This document shows positions 1 through 11,300 of a DNA stretch of 64,000 bases, piece after piece. The notes under the pieces were generated by a model. The model was not told the DNA's origin. It saw only the letters and a program-made list of their open reading frames with translations, and did no database searches. Source of the DNA: Colius striatus (lineage: Eukaryota; Chordata; Aves; Coliiformes; Coliidae); assembly GCF_028858725.1 (NCBI RefSeq), contig NC_084767.1, positions 32,146,895 through 32,210,894 on the forward strand. Direction: 5' to 3'. A program made the translations under genes and the position numbers. The first letter of the stretch is position 1, and the number at the start of each line of letters is the position of its first letter.

Positions 1-2674
1 GCAGCAGAACTAGTACTTGTCTCATTTTCATCTTCTTCCTATTTTGGACATGCTAGAAGGAGATTGGGGGCCTGAAGAAGCAGCATTTCAGTAGAAAGGT
101 CAGTAAAAATTCCTGTGTTCCACCAGGGTTCAACTACCTCTGAAACTGACTCTCCCTGAGCTTGACACATTTTTAGCTGCAGATGATTTAGTAGCATGAC
201 AAGCATGACCTTCATATTGGCAGACACACCGGTTTAATGTAAGAAAGGACTTATTCCATAAAAAAAAAGATGATAGTCATAAACTTGGGGAAAAAGCTTG
301 GGAAGGTGGAACAGGAAGGAGGTTCTAAGTGAAAGGAAGATGTCTGTCTTCCCTACTGGAAGATATTTTCAGTTTTAGCAGGAATCACCTCTCTATTCCT
401 AGTTGTTAATCAGAGTATCCACAACTAAAATCCATTGCATGCACCACCTCTTTGTCCTCTACAGTCAGTTACGACCAGCAGCAGCTACTAATTCCAATCC
501 TACATGGCCATGTTTGCCCAGCTATGCTACCTTCAGTTCTGGTTCCAGCCTCAGGATCTTTACACTATGTTCCGGTCTATAATGTAGACACCTTCTGAGA
601 TCATCACACTACCTTATCTTAAATGGGATGCTTTTCCTAATTTAGGATCATTGATTGTTTTGTCCCAAATCTCTCTTTCATAGACCCATCCCTTTTACTA
701 ACTCAAAAGTTGGAAATATTGTGAAGAGTTGCAGAGAAGAACAAGATAAGGTAACATACAATGTCACTAAATCAGGCAACCATCATATACTTCTGAGTGC
801 AGTTTGCAGTGATGACTTTTCAATTCAGCTGATTAAAGAGCCGCAAACAAATATGTAATACCTGAGATGTGTATATATATATGAGTGTTGATTTTCAGGA
901 TGGAAAAGAGCCTTGAAAATTCTTAAACTATATAAGTTTTTTAACTAGGCTTCCCGCTCAGTGCAACCATATTATGGTCTCTTGGCGTGAAACTGTCTCT
1001 GATGGTTTAATTTTTCTGTGAATAACTAATACCCCACTAGAAATTTTATTTAAGCACAGAAGAATGCATGACCTTCAAACACATCATTTTTATTACCTGA
1101 GAACCTGATTGGGAGCTGTACCAGAAGCATGCAGAGCTGGCAATTGTACCATGAGCACTGACACTTCTTTTTGTCTTGTACCTGATGTCATCCTTAGGCA
1201 GTCTCTGACCAGTGTCACTGCAGTGAAGTATCTCTAGCTTATTCTTTGTGAGAACAAAGGGCTTCGCAACCTGGTTGCAAACCTGATTACTTCTTACATC
1301 CTTTCAAAGTGGTTCACCAGGTGGTAGTTCTCTTGCCAAAAGGGAGTCAAAGATCAGCTCTTGACTTCCAGACTCACTAGGAGCTGGATAATGCAGAATG
1401 CTTTCAGAGTGCTGTATAAAGCAGGAAGACATGTCCTTGGTTACCAAATATTTATTATCTACCATTACCTTTTAGCTGCTACTTGGTAAAATAGGTAAAT
1501 GGTTGTAATGCTTGAGGTGAATGCCAACAAGAAAACAAGCATTTTCATGCTTCTGTGAGCTGTTTCCTTGCTCACAAAAGCCTAAGTTCCAGGTATGCTC
1601 ATAGCATGATCTTTTGATACTGATGTTGCTGCTCAGAAGTGAACTGGACTTTGCATTACCATGGGGAAATACATGTCTGATCTGGAAAGGGAAGCAAAAG
1701 ATACTAGTAGTAGCATTTACACAATTCAAAAACACCATTTTCTCTAAAACATCAATAACCTTCCACGTTAGCAGTTTTCTCTGTCAAAAAAATTTTTACA
1801 GGGACAGCTACTCACACCAAACTGCTGCTGGATGAGAGGAGGTGGATACAGCATCCCCCTCTTGAGAATATGCTGAAGCTTCAAATTTCAGCATGGTGCT
1901 GTTGCTGCTGCTAGGCATCACAAATCTGCTTTGACTTTACTTTATGCAATGAGTTACTCTGTTCCCTTCCCTCAATGCTAAGTAACCAAACTTGGATACA
2001 ATGCTGCTGAGAGAAGCAGCTTCAGGTATTGGCTCTGTGAAGACAACTTTGTGCTCAGAAACTAGTCCAGATTTTAATCCCACTGTATAGGTGACTTAAA
2101 GCCACTATGTAATTTTGATGATTAATACCTGTTACCTTTAGTCACCTTAGTGGAAGAGGATTCTAACAGCTGAACCTCAATAGCTCTGTTGATGGGTGTC
2201 CCCAAGAAAAAACAGGGAACACTTACAATTTTGGGATCCTTCAACACTAGGCTTCCTGGTTGTGAAATACAGAGGTATTGCAAAAGGTACACTTGATAAT
2301 AAGGATGTTAACTATTAGATGAATACCCTGCAGCATGATGTTCTTTCCACTAAAACAGACTGTACCAAATTGTACTGGATAGGGAGTGTTAGGCAATCCA
2401 AACCGGATTTGGACAGGAAGAACACCACAAAGAGTAACACATCCCCACTTGCAAACAAAAAAATGTCAGAAATAGACATTAAATTGTTAATGACCATATA
2501 TAATCAGAACTTTGATCTTTATTCCAAGAAAACATACCTCAGGCCATTAATTGATATCTCAAAAGCTGGCACAGGCATTGGTTTAATAATGGCACAGACT
2601 AAACTTGATGATGCTGTCTGCTGCTGGTTCTCTCACTTTGCTTAGCCTATGCCTACCTACCTAACTGAAAAAAA
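1..2674. other. Intergenic, no gene recognised
   Basis: AT-rich DNA with only short open frames (at most 108 codons), none with recognisable domains, splice structure or similarity to the neighbouring retrovirus. I looked here for a second LTR or the remainder of integrase/env of the ERV to the right and saw none. I see no RNA gene or CpG island. Confidence 0.6.
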
Positions 2675-3100
2675 TCACAGAATCATAGGCATTGGAAGGG
2701 ACCTTTAGAGAGAATCTAGTCCAACCCCACTGCTGAAGCAGGTCCACCTCAATCAAGTAGCACAAGTATGCATCCAGGTGGGTTTTTAAAACCTTCAGAG
2801 AAGAACTCCCCAACTTCCCTGAGCAGGCTGTGCCAGGGCTCTCTCGCCCTCACAGTAAAGATTTTCCTTGTGTTTAAATGGAACTTTTTCTGTTCCAGCT
2901 TATGTCCATTAGCTCTTATCCTATCACTGGATACTATAGGAAAAAAGGATTGGCGTCCATCTTCTGGACGTCCACCTTTCATATTTGTAAGTATTAATGA
3001 GGTCTCCCCTCAGTCTCCTCTTCTCTAAGCTGAACAGCCGCCGTTCCTGCAGCTTTGTCCCATAAGGAAGATGCTCCAGTTCCCTGATCATCTTAGTGCT
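2675..3100 (-). repeat. CR1 LINE, 5'-truncated tail
   Basis: On the + strand it begins with the reverse complement of the CR1 3' end (cacagaatcatagg, then ggaagggacctttagag and tctagtccaacccc). It continues through the conserved stretches ccctgagcaggctgtgcc and cagtaaagattttccttg to ggtctcccctcagtctcctc and ccctgatcatctt. CR1 therefore runs on the - strand, with its 3' end at 2675 and its truncated 5' end at about 3100. It closely resembles the copy at 25196, so both probably belong to one subfamily. Its 5' end abuts the integrase region of the ERV with no visible spacer. Confidence 0.9.
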
Positions 3101-3759
3101 CTCAACATGGTCTTTAGTAATCCATTATATCTTTCAATCTTTCCAGAGGCTTGTGGGTGATAGGGGATGTGGTATATCCACTCAATGCCATGTTTCTTTG
3201 CCCAGGAGTTTATGAGATTATTTCGAAAATGAGTTCCATTATCTGATTCAATTCTTTCTGGAGTGCCGTGTCGCCACAAAACTTGCCTTTCAAGGACCAA
3301 GACAGTATTTCGGGCAGTGGCGTGGTTTACAGGGTATGTTTCCAACCAACCAACCGGTAGTTGCTTCTACCATGGTGAGTATATAACGCTTGCCTTGATG
3401 TGTTCGTGGTAGCCATCCAACATAGTCAATTTGCCAGGCCTCACCATACTGAAAACCCAGCCATCGGCCTCTGTTCCAGGGAGACTTGATTCGTGTGGCT
3501 CGCTTGATTGCAGCACACGTTTCACATTCATGGGTAACCTGTGTGATGGCTTCCATGGTCAAGTCCACCCCTCAATCACGAGCCCATCTATATGTTGCAT
3601 CTCTCCCCAGATGTCCTGATGTTTCATGGGCCCATTGAGCTATAAATAGCTCACTTTTATGCTCCCAGTCTAGGTCTACCTGAGCTACTTCAATTTTGGA
3701 AGCTTTGTCTACCTCTTCGTTGTTCCCATGTTCTTCAGTGGCACAGCTTTTGGGCATGT
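3101..3759 (-). pseudogene. ERV integrase remnant, cut off by CR1
   Basis: The N-terminal zinc site is visible as HETSGH (His-x3-His) and CETC (Cys-x2-Cys). A TGA lies between them near 3571. The catalytic core shows its first Asp in WQIDYVGW, then a frame change near 3345, the second Asp in ERIESDNGTHF, and the catalytic Glu in [12 protein letters not shown]. The sequence stops at about 3101, shortly after the DDE core, and the next base is CR1. The C-terminal domain is missing. Confidence 0.85.
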
Positions 3760-4681
3760 GAGCATCTACATGACATATCTTGAGTCATGTTTTCCACCCG
3801 AGCTGCAATGTCTTGCCACAGTGCAGCAGCCCAGATGGGTTTACCCCTGTGCTGCCACTTTGTCTTCTTCCATTGCTGTAGCTAACCCGATAGGGCATTA
3901 GCCACCATCCAGGAGTCAGTGTAAAGATAGAGTACTGGCCACTTCTCTTGTGCTGCAATCTCTAGAGCTAGTTGGATGGCTTTCACTTCAGTAAACTGAC
4001 TTGACTTACCTTCTCCTCAGTGGCCTCAACAACTCATCATGTAGGACTCCACACAGCAGCTTTCCATTTACGATGATTTCCTACCACGCGGCAGGATCCA
4101 TCAGTAAACAAAGCATAATGCCTCTCATCTTCTGACAGTTCATTATATGGTGGTGCCTCTTGGGCACGAGCTACTTCCTCAGGCAATGCTCCAAAATCTC
4201 TACCCTCTGGCCAGTCCATGATTTCTTCCAGGATTCCTGGGCCATTAGATTTCCCCAGCCGAGATCGTTGTGTAATCAACGCCATCCACTTACTCCACAT
4301 AGCACTGGCTGCATAATGTATAGAAGGGGTTTTTCCTTTGAAAATCCAGTGTAGCACAGGCACACGTGGTGCCAAGAGGAGATGAGCTTCTGTGCCAATG
4401 ACTTCTGAAGCAGCTCGAAGTCCCTCATGTGCTGCTAGTATTTATTTTTCAGTTGGGGTGTAGTGGGCTTCTGATCCTTGATATCCTCGTCTCCAAAACC
4501 CTAATGGTCGACCTTGGGTTTCTCCAGATGTTTTCTGCCAGAGGTTCCAAGTGAGACCATGCTCTCCAGCGGCAGTGTAGAGGATATTTTGCACATCTGA
4601 TCCTGTACGGATGGGCCCAAGGGCGACTGCACGGGCTATTTCCTGTTTAATTTGTTGAAAAACTTGTTGTTGCTCAAGGCC
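3760..4681 (-). pseudogene. ERV connection / RNase H remnant
   Basis: After the TGA at 4682 the same frame continues through a TAA near 4440 into an open segment (4375-4037). That segment ends with the RNase H start ALFTDGSCRVVG and KWKAAVWSP, where the first catalytic Asp is in FTDGS. Two TGA codons follow. After a frame change the second half is legible as FTEVKAIQLALEIA and LYLYTDSWMVANAL, giving the catalytic Glu and the TDS Asp. At least three stops and one frame change make it non-functional. Confidence 0.8.
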
Positions 4682-5455
4682 TCACTCAAAACCGTTCTTC
4701 TTTCTGGTTACTCTAAAGAGAGGGCTCACAAGCTGACTATAACCTGGGATATGCATCCTCCAGAATCCCACAAGTCCCAGGAAAGCTTGTGTTTCTTTCT
4801 TACTAGTTGGTTGAGACATAGTCGCTATTTTGTTCACAACATCCATAGGCACATGCCGACGCCCATCTTGCCATTTTATGCCCAAAAACTGTATCTCTTG
4901 TGCAGGTCCCTTTCCTTTGTTTCTTTTTACAGCAAAACCAGCTTTTAGGAGAATCTGAATTATTCTTTTCCCCTTCTCAAACACTTCTTCTGCCTTGTTG
5001 CCCCATACAATTCTGTCATCTATATACTGTAAATGTTCAGGGGCATCACCCATTTCCAGCACAGTTTGGATTAGACCATGACAAATGGCAGGACTATGTT
5101 TCCACCTCTGGGGCAATCGATTCCAGGTATATTGGACACCTCTCCATGTGAAGGCGAACTGTGACCTGCACTCTGCTGGTAAGGAATTGAGAAAAATGCA
5201 TTGGTGATGTCAATAGCAGCATACCACTTGGCTGCTTTTGACTCCAGTTCATACTGGAGCTCTAACATGTCTGGGACAGCAGCACTCAGTGGTGGTGTCA
5301 CTTCGTTCAGGCCACGATAGTCTACTGTTAACCTCCACCCTCCATCAGATTTTTTCACAGGCCATATGGGACTATTAAATGGGGAATGAGTTTTGCTGAT
5401 TACTCCTTGAGCTTCCAGTTGATGAGTCAACTCAAGGATGGGAGTCAGGGAATCT
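4682..5455 (-). pseudogene. ERV reverse transcriptase (pol) remnant
   Basis: The opening reads THSPFNSPIWPVKKSDG and WRLTVDYRGLN, which are RT fingers motifs. It is followed by the first catalytic Asp in AAIDITNAFFSIP. A single-base frame change near 5180 moves the sequence to another frame. There LPQRWKHSPAICHGL and the YIDD box (5026-5015) are readable, ending with the connection motif FLGLVGFWRMHIPGYSQL and VTRKKNGFE before a TGA at 4682. The two catalytic-motif regions are conserved, so this was a functional polymerase before decay. ERV-L affiliation rests on the connection motif and is inference. Confidence 0.88.
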
Positions 5456-5499
5456 CAGTTCATGTGATATTGCCTCCGATGCACTGTTCTGGTAGCAAT

Positions 5500-5900
5500 T
5501 GGTACCTGTTGTTCTTGAACTCACAGCAATCCCACAAAAAAAGGGTTTTCTGAGAGGCCAGGTAAACTGGAGAGTTGTTTGATATTCTCTGTGTCTAGAG
5601 TGGCTATACCAAAAGCGCATCGATACCCCTTGGGGTCTTTGAAGTACCCTCTCCTGAGGTAATCTATGCCAAGAATACAAGGGGCCTCTGGACCAGTCAC
5701 AATGGGGTGTTTTTCCCATTTATCCCGTTATGCTCACTTCAGCCTCTAATACAGATAATTCTTCACATCCCCGTCACTCCAGAGATCCAGACAGAATCTG
5801 TGCCTCTATACCTTGATGGCATCAATGTACACTGTGCCCCTGTGTCTACTAAGGCTTTATACCTTTGTGGGTCTGACGTGCCAGGCCACTGAACCCACGC
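5500..5900 (-). pseudogene. ERV aspartic protease (pro) remnant
   Basis: The retropepsin active site is legible at 5846-5835 as DTGA within ALVDTGAQCTLMPS. About 150 bases downstream, after at least one frame change, the flap and C-terminal part reads PCILGIDYLRRGYF (around 5680-5640), with the usual GxDYL-type motif. The frame then runs on into RT, interrupted by a TGA near 5525 and another near 5457. The catalytic Asp survives, but the reading frame is broken and no protein could be made. Confidence 0.75.
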
Positions 5901-6319
5901 AGTCAGATTCGGTCATCCCTTTCCTCCTCCTGGCTGGAGGCAAGGACCCTCTATTTCTGTTCTTCATCAGAATATTTGCTATCCGATCCTTGTAATTTTA
6001 GACCTGAAGTCTCCTCATTGGGATCAAAGGAAGTGATTGCAATTCTTCCATGTCTTGGAGATTGATGATTGTCTTCTGTTTTGGCAGCTACTATGCTGAC
6101 AGCCTTCTTGATCCTTTTCTAACAGCTGTCTTCCCCCTTAGTTCATGTACACGAGCTTCAATCTTAAAAGTAGGTTCACCGTCCCATTTCCTCATATCCT
6201 TTCCTTGGCCACGCAAAAAGAGCCAGAATTCATTTCATGATGTACTCCTATGTCTAGGACTTCCTGGTTGGAGCAGTGGATAACTGAATTCTTGAGGCAG
6301 TTTTGACAGTCAGGCCATT

Positions 6320-7804
6320 ATCTCACACTGGTGATGAAGTGCAGAGGATCTCTTCATAGTTTTGCAACCAAGAAGATACCCTCTCCACTGTTGGTATATC
6401 TATGTCTGAGTTATACACCATTGCCAAGATATTAGAATACGTAGCTGGGGCACTCTGAATCACTTTTCTCAACATGGCCCGTGTACACTGGACATCGTCT
6501 GGATCTGTGGAAGCCTCAGCATTATCTAGATCACCATAGATGACTTCCAGCACAGCTAATTCCCTGAGGTACTGGATGCCTTCATCTGCTGTAGTCCACT
6601 TTCCTTGGGCATTTACAAGGTCTTCCTTGAATGGGTATCTTGCCCTTACACTTGAGAGGAGCCGTTTCCAGAGACTGCAATTGAGGTCTTCTTTCCAATG
6701 CCTCTATCAATTCCCCGGTCCCTAGCAAGAGATCCTACCTGTTGGGCTTCTCTGCCTTCCAATTGCTGACTGTCAGCATCCGAGCAGCCAGGCACCAATC
6801 TGCTCAATTGGCTGGCGATTGTAATCTTTTCACATATCTTGAAGTTCTGATGAGGTCAGGGACTGAGTAGTTTCCATTTCCTTTTTTATTTCTTTCACTC
6901 CTCCTGATCTCCTTACTGAAGGACTAGCTGCTGCTTCTAACCTTTCCTCTTCCTCCTCTTCGGCACTAACTAATCCATAATATGGACTTGTTGATCTCCT
7001 TATCCACTGTTTCTTTTTCACTACTGGGGCAATCATTTTGGTTGATGTTTGATTCCCTGACTCAACCATGGTGGTCTCAGACACGGTTTGAGTTTCCATC
7101 TCAACCATAGTTCTCTGAGAGGACTGGAGTGCAGCTCAGTAGGCAGAGACTAGGCCCCAGTATAGTGCCTGAACCTGATGGGCCTCATTAGGGTAGGTAA
7201 GACACCCTTCTATCAGGTAGCGTGCCAGTAAAGCAGGGTTTTTTATCTATTCAGGTGTAAAATCGCAGGTTACAGGAGGTGATAACCATCCTAGGAATTT
7301 GCCCAAATTCATCCACACACCCTGCCACCCAGGGACTGGCCGCTTCAGGAGGCATTTTAACATGTTTCCATCGCAAATTTGTACTCTCTGATACCCAGAT
7401 AAGTCCAGATTCCACAAAATATGTAATATACCAGCCATGTTAATTAGTAATATTAAAACTCTCATATAAGGGTGACTAAGGACCTGGGAAGTCTGTATAA
7501 CAAAATTGTCTACATCAGTCCAAGCTGAGGGGAAGGAGGTGTGTGCCCCATGACCTCCACAAGATAGCTCCCACAGCACAGTAAATCCATCAGTAAGAGA
7601 ATGAGACTCACAGCTATTATTTTGGGCCATCATGTTCCCAGGCCCTTTCATCCTTTTCACAAAATCATACAGCCAACTTAGCAAAGCTATCAATATTATA
7701 GCACAGGACAGAGTCCTTGTTAGTAGCAGAATGTTTCCAAACATTACAAATTGAAAGATAAGCTGTATAACAGCAAGACTGTTACCAGCACAGGAGCTTT
7801 GCAC
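6320..7804 (-). pseudogene. ERV gag-region remnant
   Basis: The first ATG (7804) lies only about 50 bases inside the primer site and opens 185 codons. These contain at least two strongly hydrophobic stretches (for example FVMFGNILLL and ILIALLSWLYDFV, and later VLILLINMAGILHILWNL), then a TAG at about 7247. The same frame continues past a second stop into a 92-codon segment (7108-6830) with an acidic run (EEEEEE) and again at 6553-6323, a segment starting MLEVIYGDLDNAEAS that sits where capsid is expected. Several further stops and at least one frame change lie between 6830 and 6600. Position between primer site and protease makes this gag. I saw no CCHC zinc knuckle. Confidence 0.7.
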
Positions 7805-7856
7805 TCATTAGCTTACTATAATTATAATGCATTTAATGTAAAATTGCCATTATCTT

Positions 7857-7874
7857 GCCTCATGTTGGGTGACA
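7857..7874 (-). other. Retroviral primer-binding site, tRNA-Lys-like
   Basis: On the - strand, seven bases inside the LTR edge, the sequence reads TGTCACCCAACATGAGGC. The tRNA-Lys1,2 primer site used by several retroviruses is TGGCGCCCAACGTGGGGC, so 14 of 18 bases agree. Three of the four differences are G to A, two of them at CpG positions as expected from methylation decay. The tRNA assignment is inference from this match. Confidence 0.7.
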
Positions 7875-7881
7875 AAAAGAC

Positions 7882-8372
7882 TGTGGTAGTTTGACCCTGT
7901 CTGGATGCCAGGTGCCCACCACACTGCTTTATCACCCACCTCCTCAGCAAGCCAGGGAAGGGGAGAAAATAAGATGAGAGTCTCGTGGGTTGAGATAAAA
8001 GCAGTTTAATAAAGAAGCGGCAAAGCCACACACACAGGAAGCAAAGCAAGAGCAAATAAAGATGTTACCCTCTGCTTCCCATCAGCAGAGATGTCATGTG
8101 TAATGATTGTTTTTGGAAGGCCAAAAATGAATCTTACCTGCTCTTCTCCCCCAGTTTATATTACCGAGCTGATGTCATATGGTATGGAATATCTCCTGGG
8201 TCAGCTGTCCTGGTCATGGTCCCTCCCAAGATCATGCCCACCCACAGCTATTGGTGAAGGTGGGGGAAGGAATGCTGGAGGGACAGCCCTGATGCTGTGC
8301 AAGCAGTAGTCATAATATTGATATCAACAGTAAGCACAGCACTGCCAGACCTGCTGTGGAAAATCACTAGCA
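7882..8372 (-). repeat. ERV 5' LTR (proviral, - strand)
   Basis: The inner edge is clear: the + strand reads TGTGGTAGTTTGACCC from 7882, which on the - strand is an LTR 3' end finishing in ...CTACCACA. This is the typical end of avian ERV-L LTRs. A TATAAA box on the - strand lies at 8160-8155, which would place U3 to its right and about 250 bases of R-U5 to its left. The outer edge is uncertain. I placed it at a CA (TG on the - strand) at 8371-8372, giving about 490 bp. There is no partner LTR, so boundary and age cannot be checked internally. Confidence 0.75.
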
Positions 8373-11300
8373 TTCCAGACCCACTACTTCTACTTCTCAT
8401 TACCAAAATGGTATGTATGTAGGTATGCTCACATTAATTTTTCATCTAACTTTAAAATTTCACCATATAAGATATAATTTCTTCTAGTAACATAAGATGT
8501 CCATGTTAAATTATACTGAGAATGCACTAATGCAAAAATGAGAAGTAAATTTGATTACCTAAATTAAGTCTTGATAATTAATGTTGATACATAATCTTTG
8601 CCTAGTAGGTACATAATATGCCTTCCCAAAACAATTGTATCAGATTTCTATTATTTTATCCTCCTAGAGGAATAAAAAGCTACTATTATTTGACTCTTTA
8701 TCATACGATTGTGCAACTCCAAAGCCCTCTGATGCTCCTAGAATGACTTGGATAAGCAGGTCTCTCACACATAGTAATGAGACTTTCCTGGACAGAGGAA
8801 CATCCTTTCCTACATGCCTCTTTTCTAAAAGAATCTGTCCCCTTTTGCCAGCTGCAGCTACTGTTCCTCTAGACCAACATGTTGCCCAGTGGCTGCATCA
8901 CTTTCTACCAGCTGCAGCTATTTTTACAGGTGTAGAGATGGGGAGGCTTATTTATTTGTGGTGTGAAGAAAGTGCTGTTTGGTGCTTGACTAGTAACAGC
9001 TTCTGGGGGTAATGCAAATTTAGGAGTGAAAACAACTTAAAAATGTATTAGGAGCATCTGAAAACAGACTTAAAAATGTGGCACAGAACAGCCTGACTTT
9101 GGTTTCCAGCCATGTCATTTTTCAAGTGCATAGCTCTATCCTAGTTAAATAAATAAATATCTAGCATTTAAATATGGTTTTGTAATGAGAGGAGTTTCAT
9201 TTGTTACAGTTACATGAGCAAATACTCAAACCTACAGATCAGTTGCCTTGGTTTGAATAATGTGCATATTTAACACAGCAAAACACATGTCTAAACTTAG
9301 GTTGTAATGTTGAAGCAACTTAGATATTTGACATATATTTGGTATCTTAGATACATACAGCTGATAACTGAAGTTTATCAGCTTGAAGGTGCAGGATTTC
9401 CAGCAGAAACACAAACAATATTAGTATCATGCCTGAACAAACTACCTGTAATTACTTCCTGTCAAAACCGACGTAAAAGCTACAGGAAACAAGTTAACTC
9501 TCTCTTAATTCTTTGATGTTTGATGTTCTATTGTCTAAAGCAGGGAGCTGGGAGGAGAAAGGAAATAATTTGCTTCTACCGTAATCTTAATTCTGTAGCA
9601 CAGAAACAGCTTCAGAATTACATAACCATGTCCTTTGCACACTTTGGTGCCTTTTCTTTGTAAATCGTCTCAAGGGAATGCACAAAGCCACTACTGGTAG
9701 TCAAAGACAGGAATTTTACGTAGTTTTCAGGACAAGATTTTTCCCAAAAGTACTGTCTTTCATGGTCACTTCCTGGTCTCATTTGATAAACATCCTCCAC
9801 ATGTTTTGGACCTGTTTGTCCACAAAATGTTACCGCAGTAGTCTTCTGGGCCACTGCTTTGGATAAGAGGCTTAGGATAATGTTTCACTTCTATTGGAGT
9901 AAAATCTCCAGTCTCTTTTCTCCCCCTGTGAAGACAGAGTCCAGTCATTTCCAGGACAGATAGTAAGTATAACATGTTATTTCACTTCCTTCTGACTTCC
10001 TAACTAATGTCAGTTTCCTAACTGACATTATGTTACCAGACAATGAACTGGTGAAATATAATAAACTTCTACAGAATTCTTAAGAAAGCTGCAGATGCAG
10101 AGATGTCTGAGTCTGCTCCAATCTCCCTAACTCTAAGCCTGTAGGTAAACCCAAGCACAAAATTTGGTTACAATATTAAATCCTGAGTTGCAGGAAGTCA
10201 GTTAGCTTTTCCTGTCCTGTAGGCTGTTTATGAAACATCAGAGGGAGCAGAGAGAAGTATTCCTTCAGCTTGTGAACAGAAACAGGAAACTTAGAAATTT
10301 AGTTTTATATTTTTAGATTAAAGTTTGTTGTAGGCATAAAATACTCTTCCAGGAAGTTGGTTCACATGGTACCAGACATAATAATGACATGTTGGACCAT
10401 CTCTTGTATTAATTCACAAGTGTTGCAAGTTTTGTAACTTCTTCACTTCAAAGAGGTTGAGTGTTAAAGTTCTAAATCAGTGAAGGCTGTATGAAGCCCA
10501 TTGCACACTAAATGCACCCAGCAGCTTGATAAATAGTGTGCAGTTGGGCTAGCAGTATGTATCGTTTAGTTTGTAAAATAGACCTGATAGACGATCAGGG
10601 AAAAAAAGAGTAGATATATATGGAATGAGTGAAGCAAATAGCTGAATCAGGTGTGTTATGCAGCAATGAATGGGAGAAACATGCTGTTAGTGCATTCATC
10701 ACCTGTCATCATAACTATTTTTCCAGCATTCATGTATAGAGTGCTAATTGTATATACTCAGAAGCTCAAAAAGAAACAAATTACATCATTTCCTCTTGAA
10801 CTGTTCTTTAGAGTTGTGTTAGACATTAAACAGACAAATAGTAATATCAAATTGATAGAGCAGAAGGTAACTCAACTGTACAAACAGATTTACCAAATAC
10901 CTGCATTTAAAAAGGGTTATGGTAAATTTATTACATTCTTATCAGGCAATGAATGTTATATAGTGTTTTTAAGAGTCTCTTTTTTAGATGAAGAAATGTG
11001 TCATAGAACTGAAAATGTAATTTGCCCATGATGGATCATCAATAGCTAGAGTTAAGGGAGGATTAGGGGTGCCACTTAAGTCAGATATTGGATCTAGGGG
11101 TGGCAAGACCATGGTGTCCCCAAAAAATGTTTTCTGGGGGGAAAAGGTTTGGAGAGTACTAGGGGCAGTCTTCCCAAACCCATCTTTACAAAATGCTGAA
11201 GTGTTTGATTTCAGATAAGGTCTGGTCTTTGTTAAACTGAACATAAACAGTTATACAATTATATTACATCAGACTGGCAGGTTATATATGCACATAAAAT

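Larger units (their letters stand above)
3101..8372 (-). mobile_element. Decayed ERV-L-type (class III) provirus, one LTR
   Basis: Read on the - strand the order is LTR (8372-7882), tRNA-Lys-like primer site (7874-7857), gag (from 7804), aspartic protease (DTGA at 5846-5835), reverse transcriptase (YIDD at 5026-5015), RNase H (FTDGS near 4117) and integrase (HHCC and DDE parts, 3700-3100). This is retroviral order. The RT connection phrase FLGLVGFWRMHIPGYSQL resembles the ERV-L group as I recall it. All genes carry stops and frameshifts, so it is a fossil. Integrase ends at about 3101 where a CR1 begins. Any env, polypurine tract and 3' LTR are absent. No intact gene product is possible. Confidence 0.9.

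Noticed and set aside
2319..2645. 108-codon + strand open frame near the left end
   Set aside because: No recognisable domain and no splice partners. It ends at the CR1 and looks like chance.
5432..5719. 95-codon open frame on the - strand between protease and RT
   Set aside because: It is out of frame with the legible protease/RT sequence, which reads in the neighbouring frame through the same bases.
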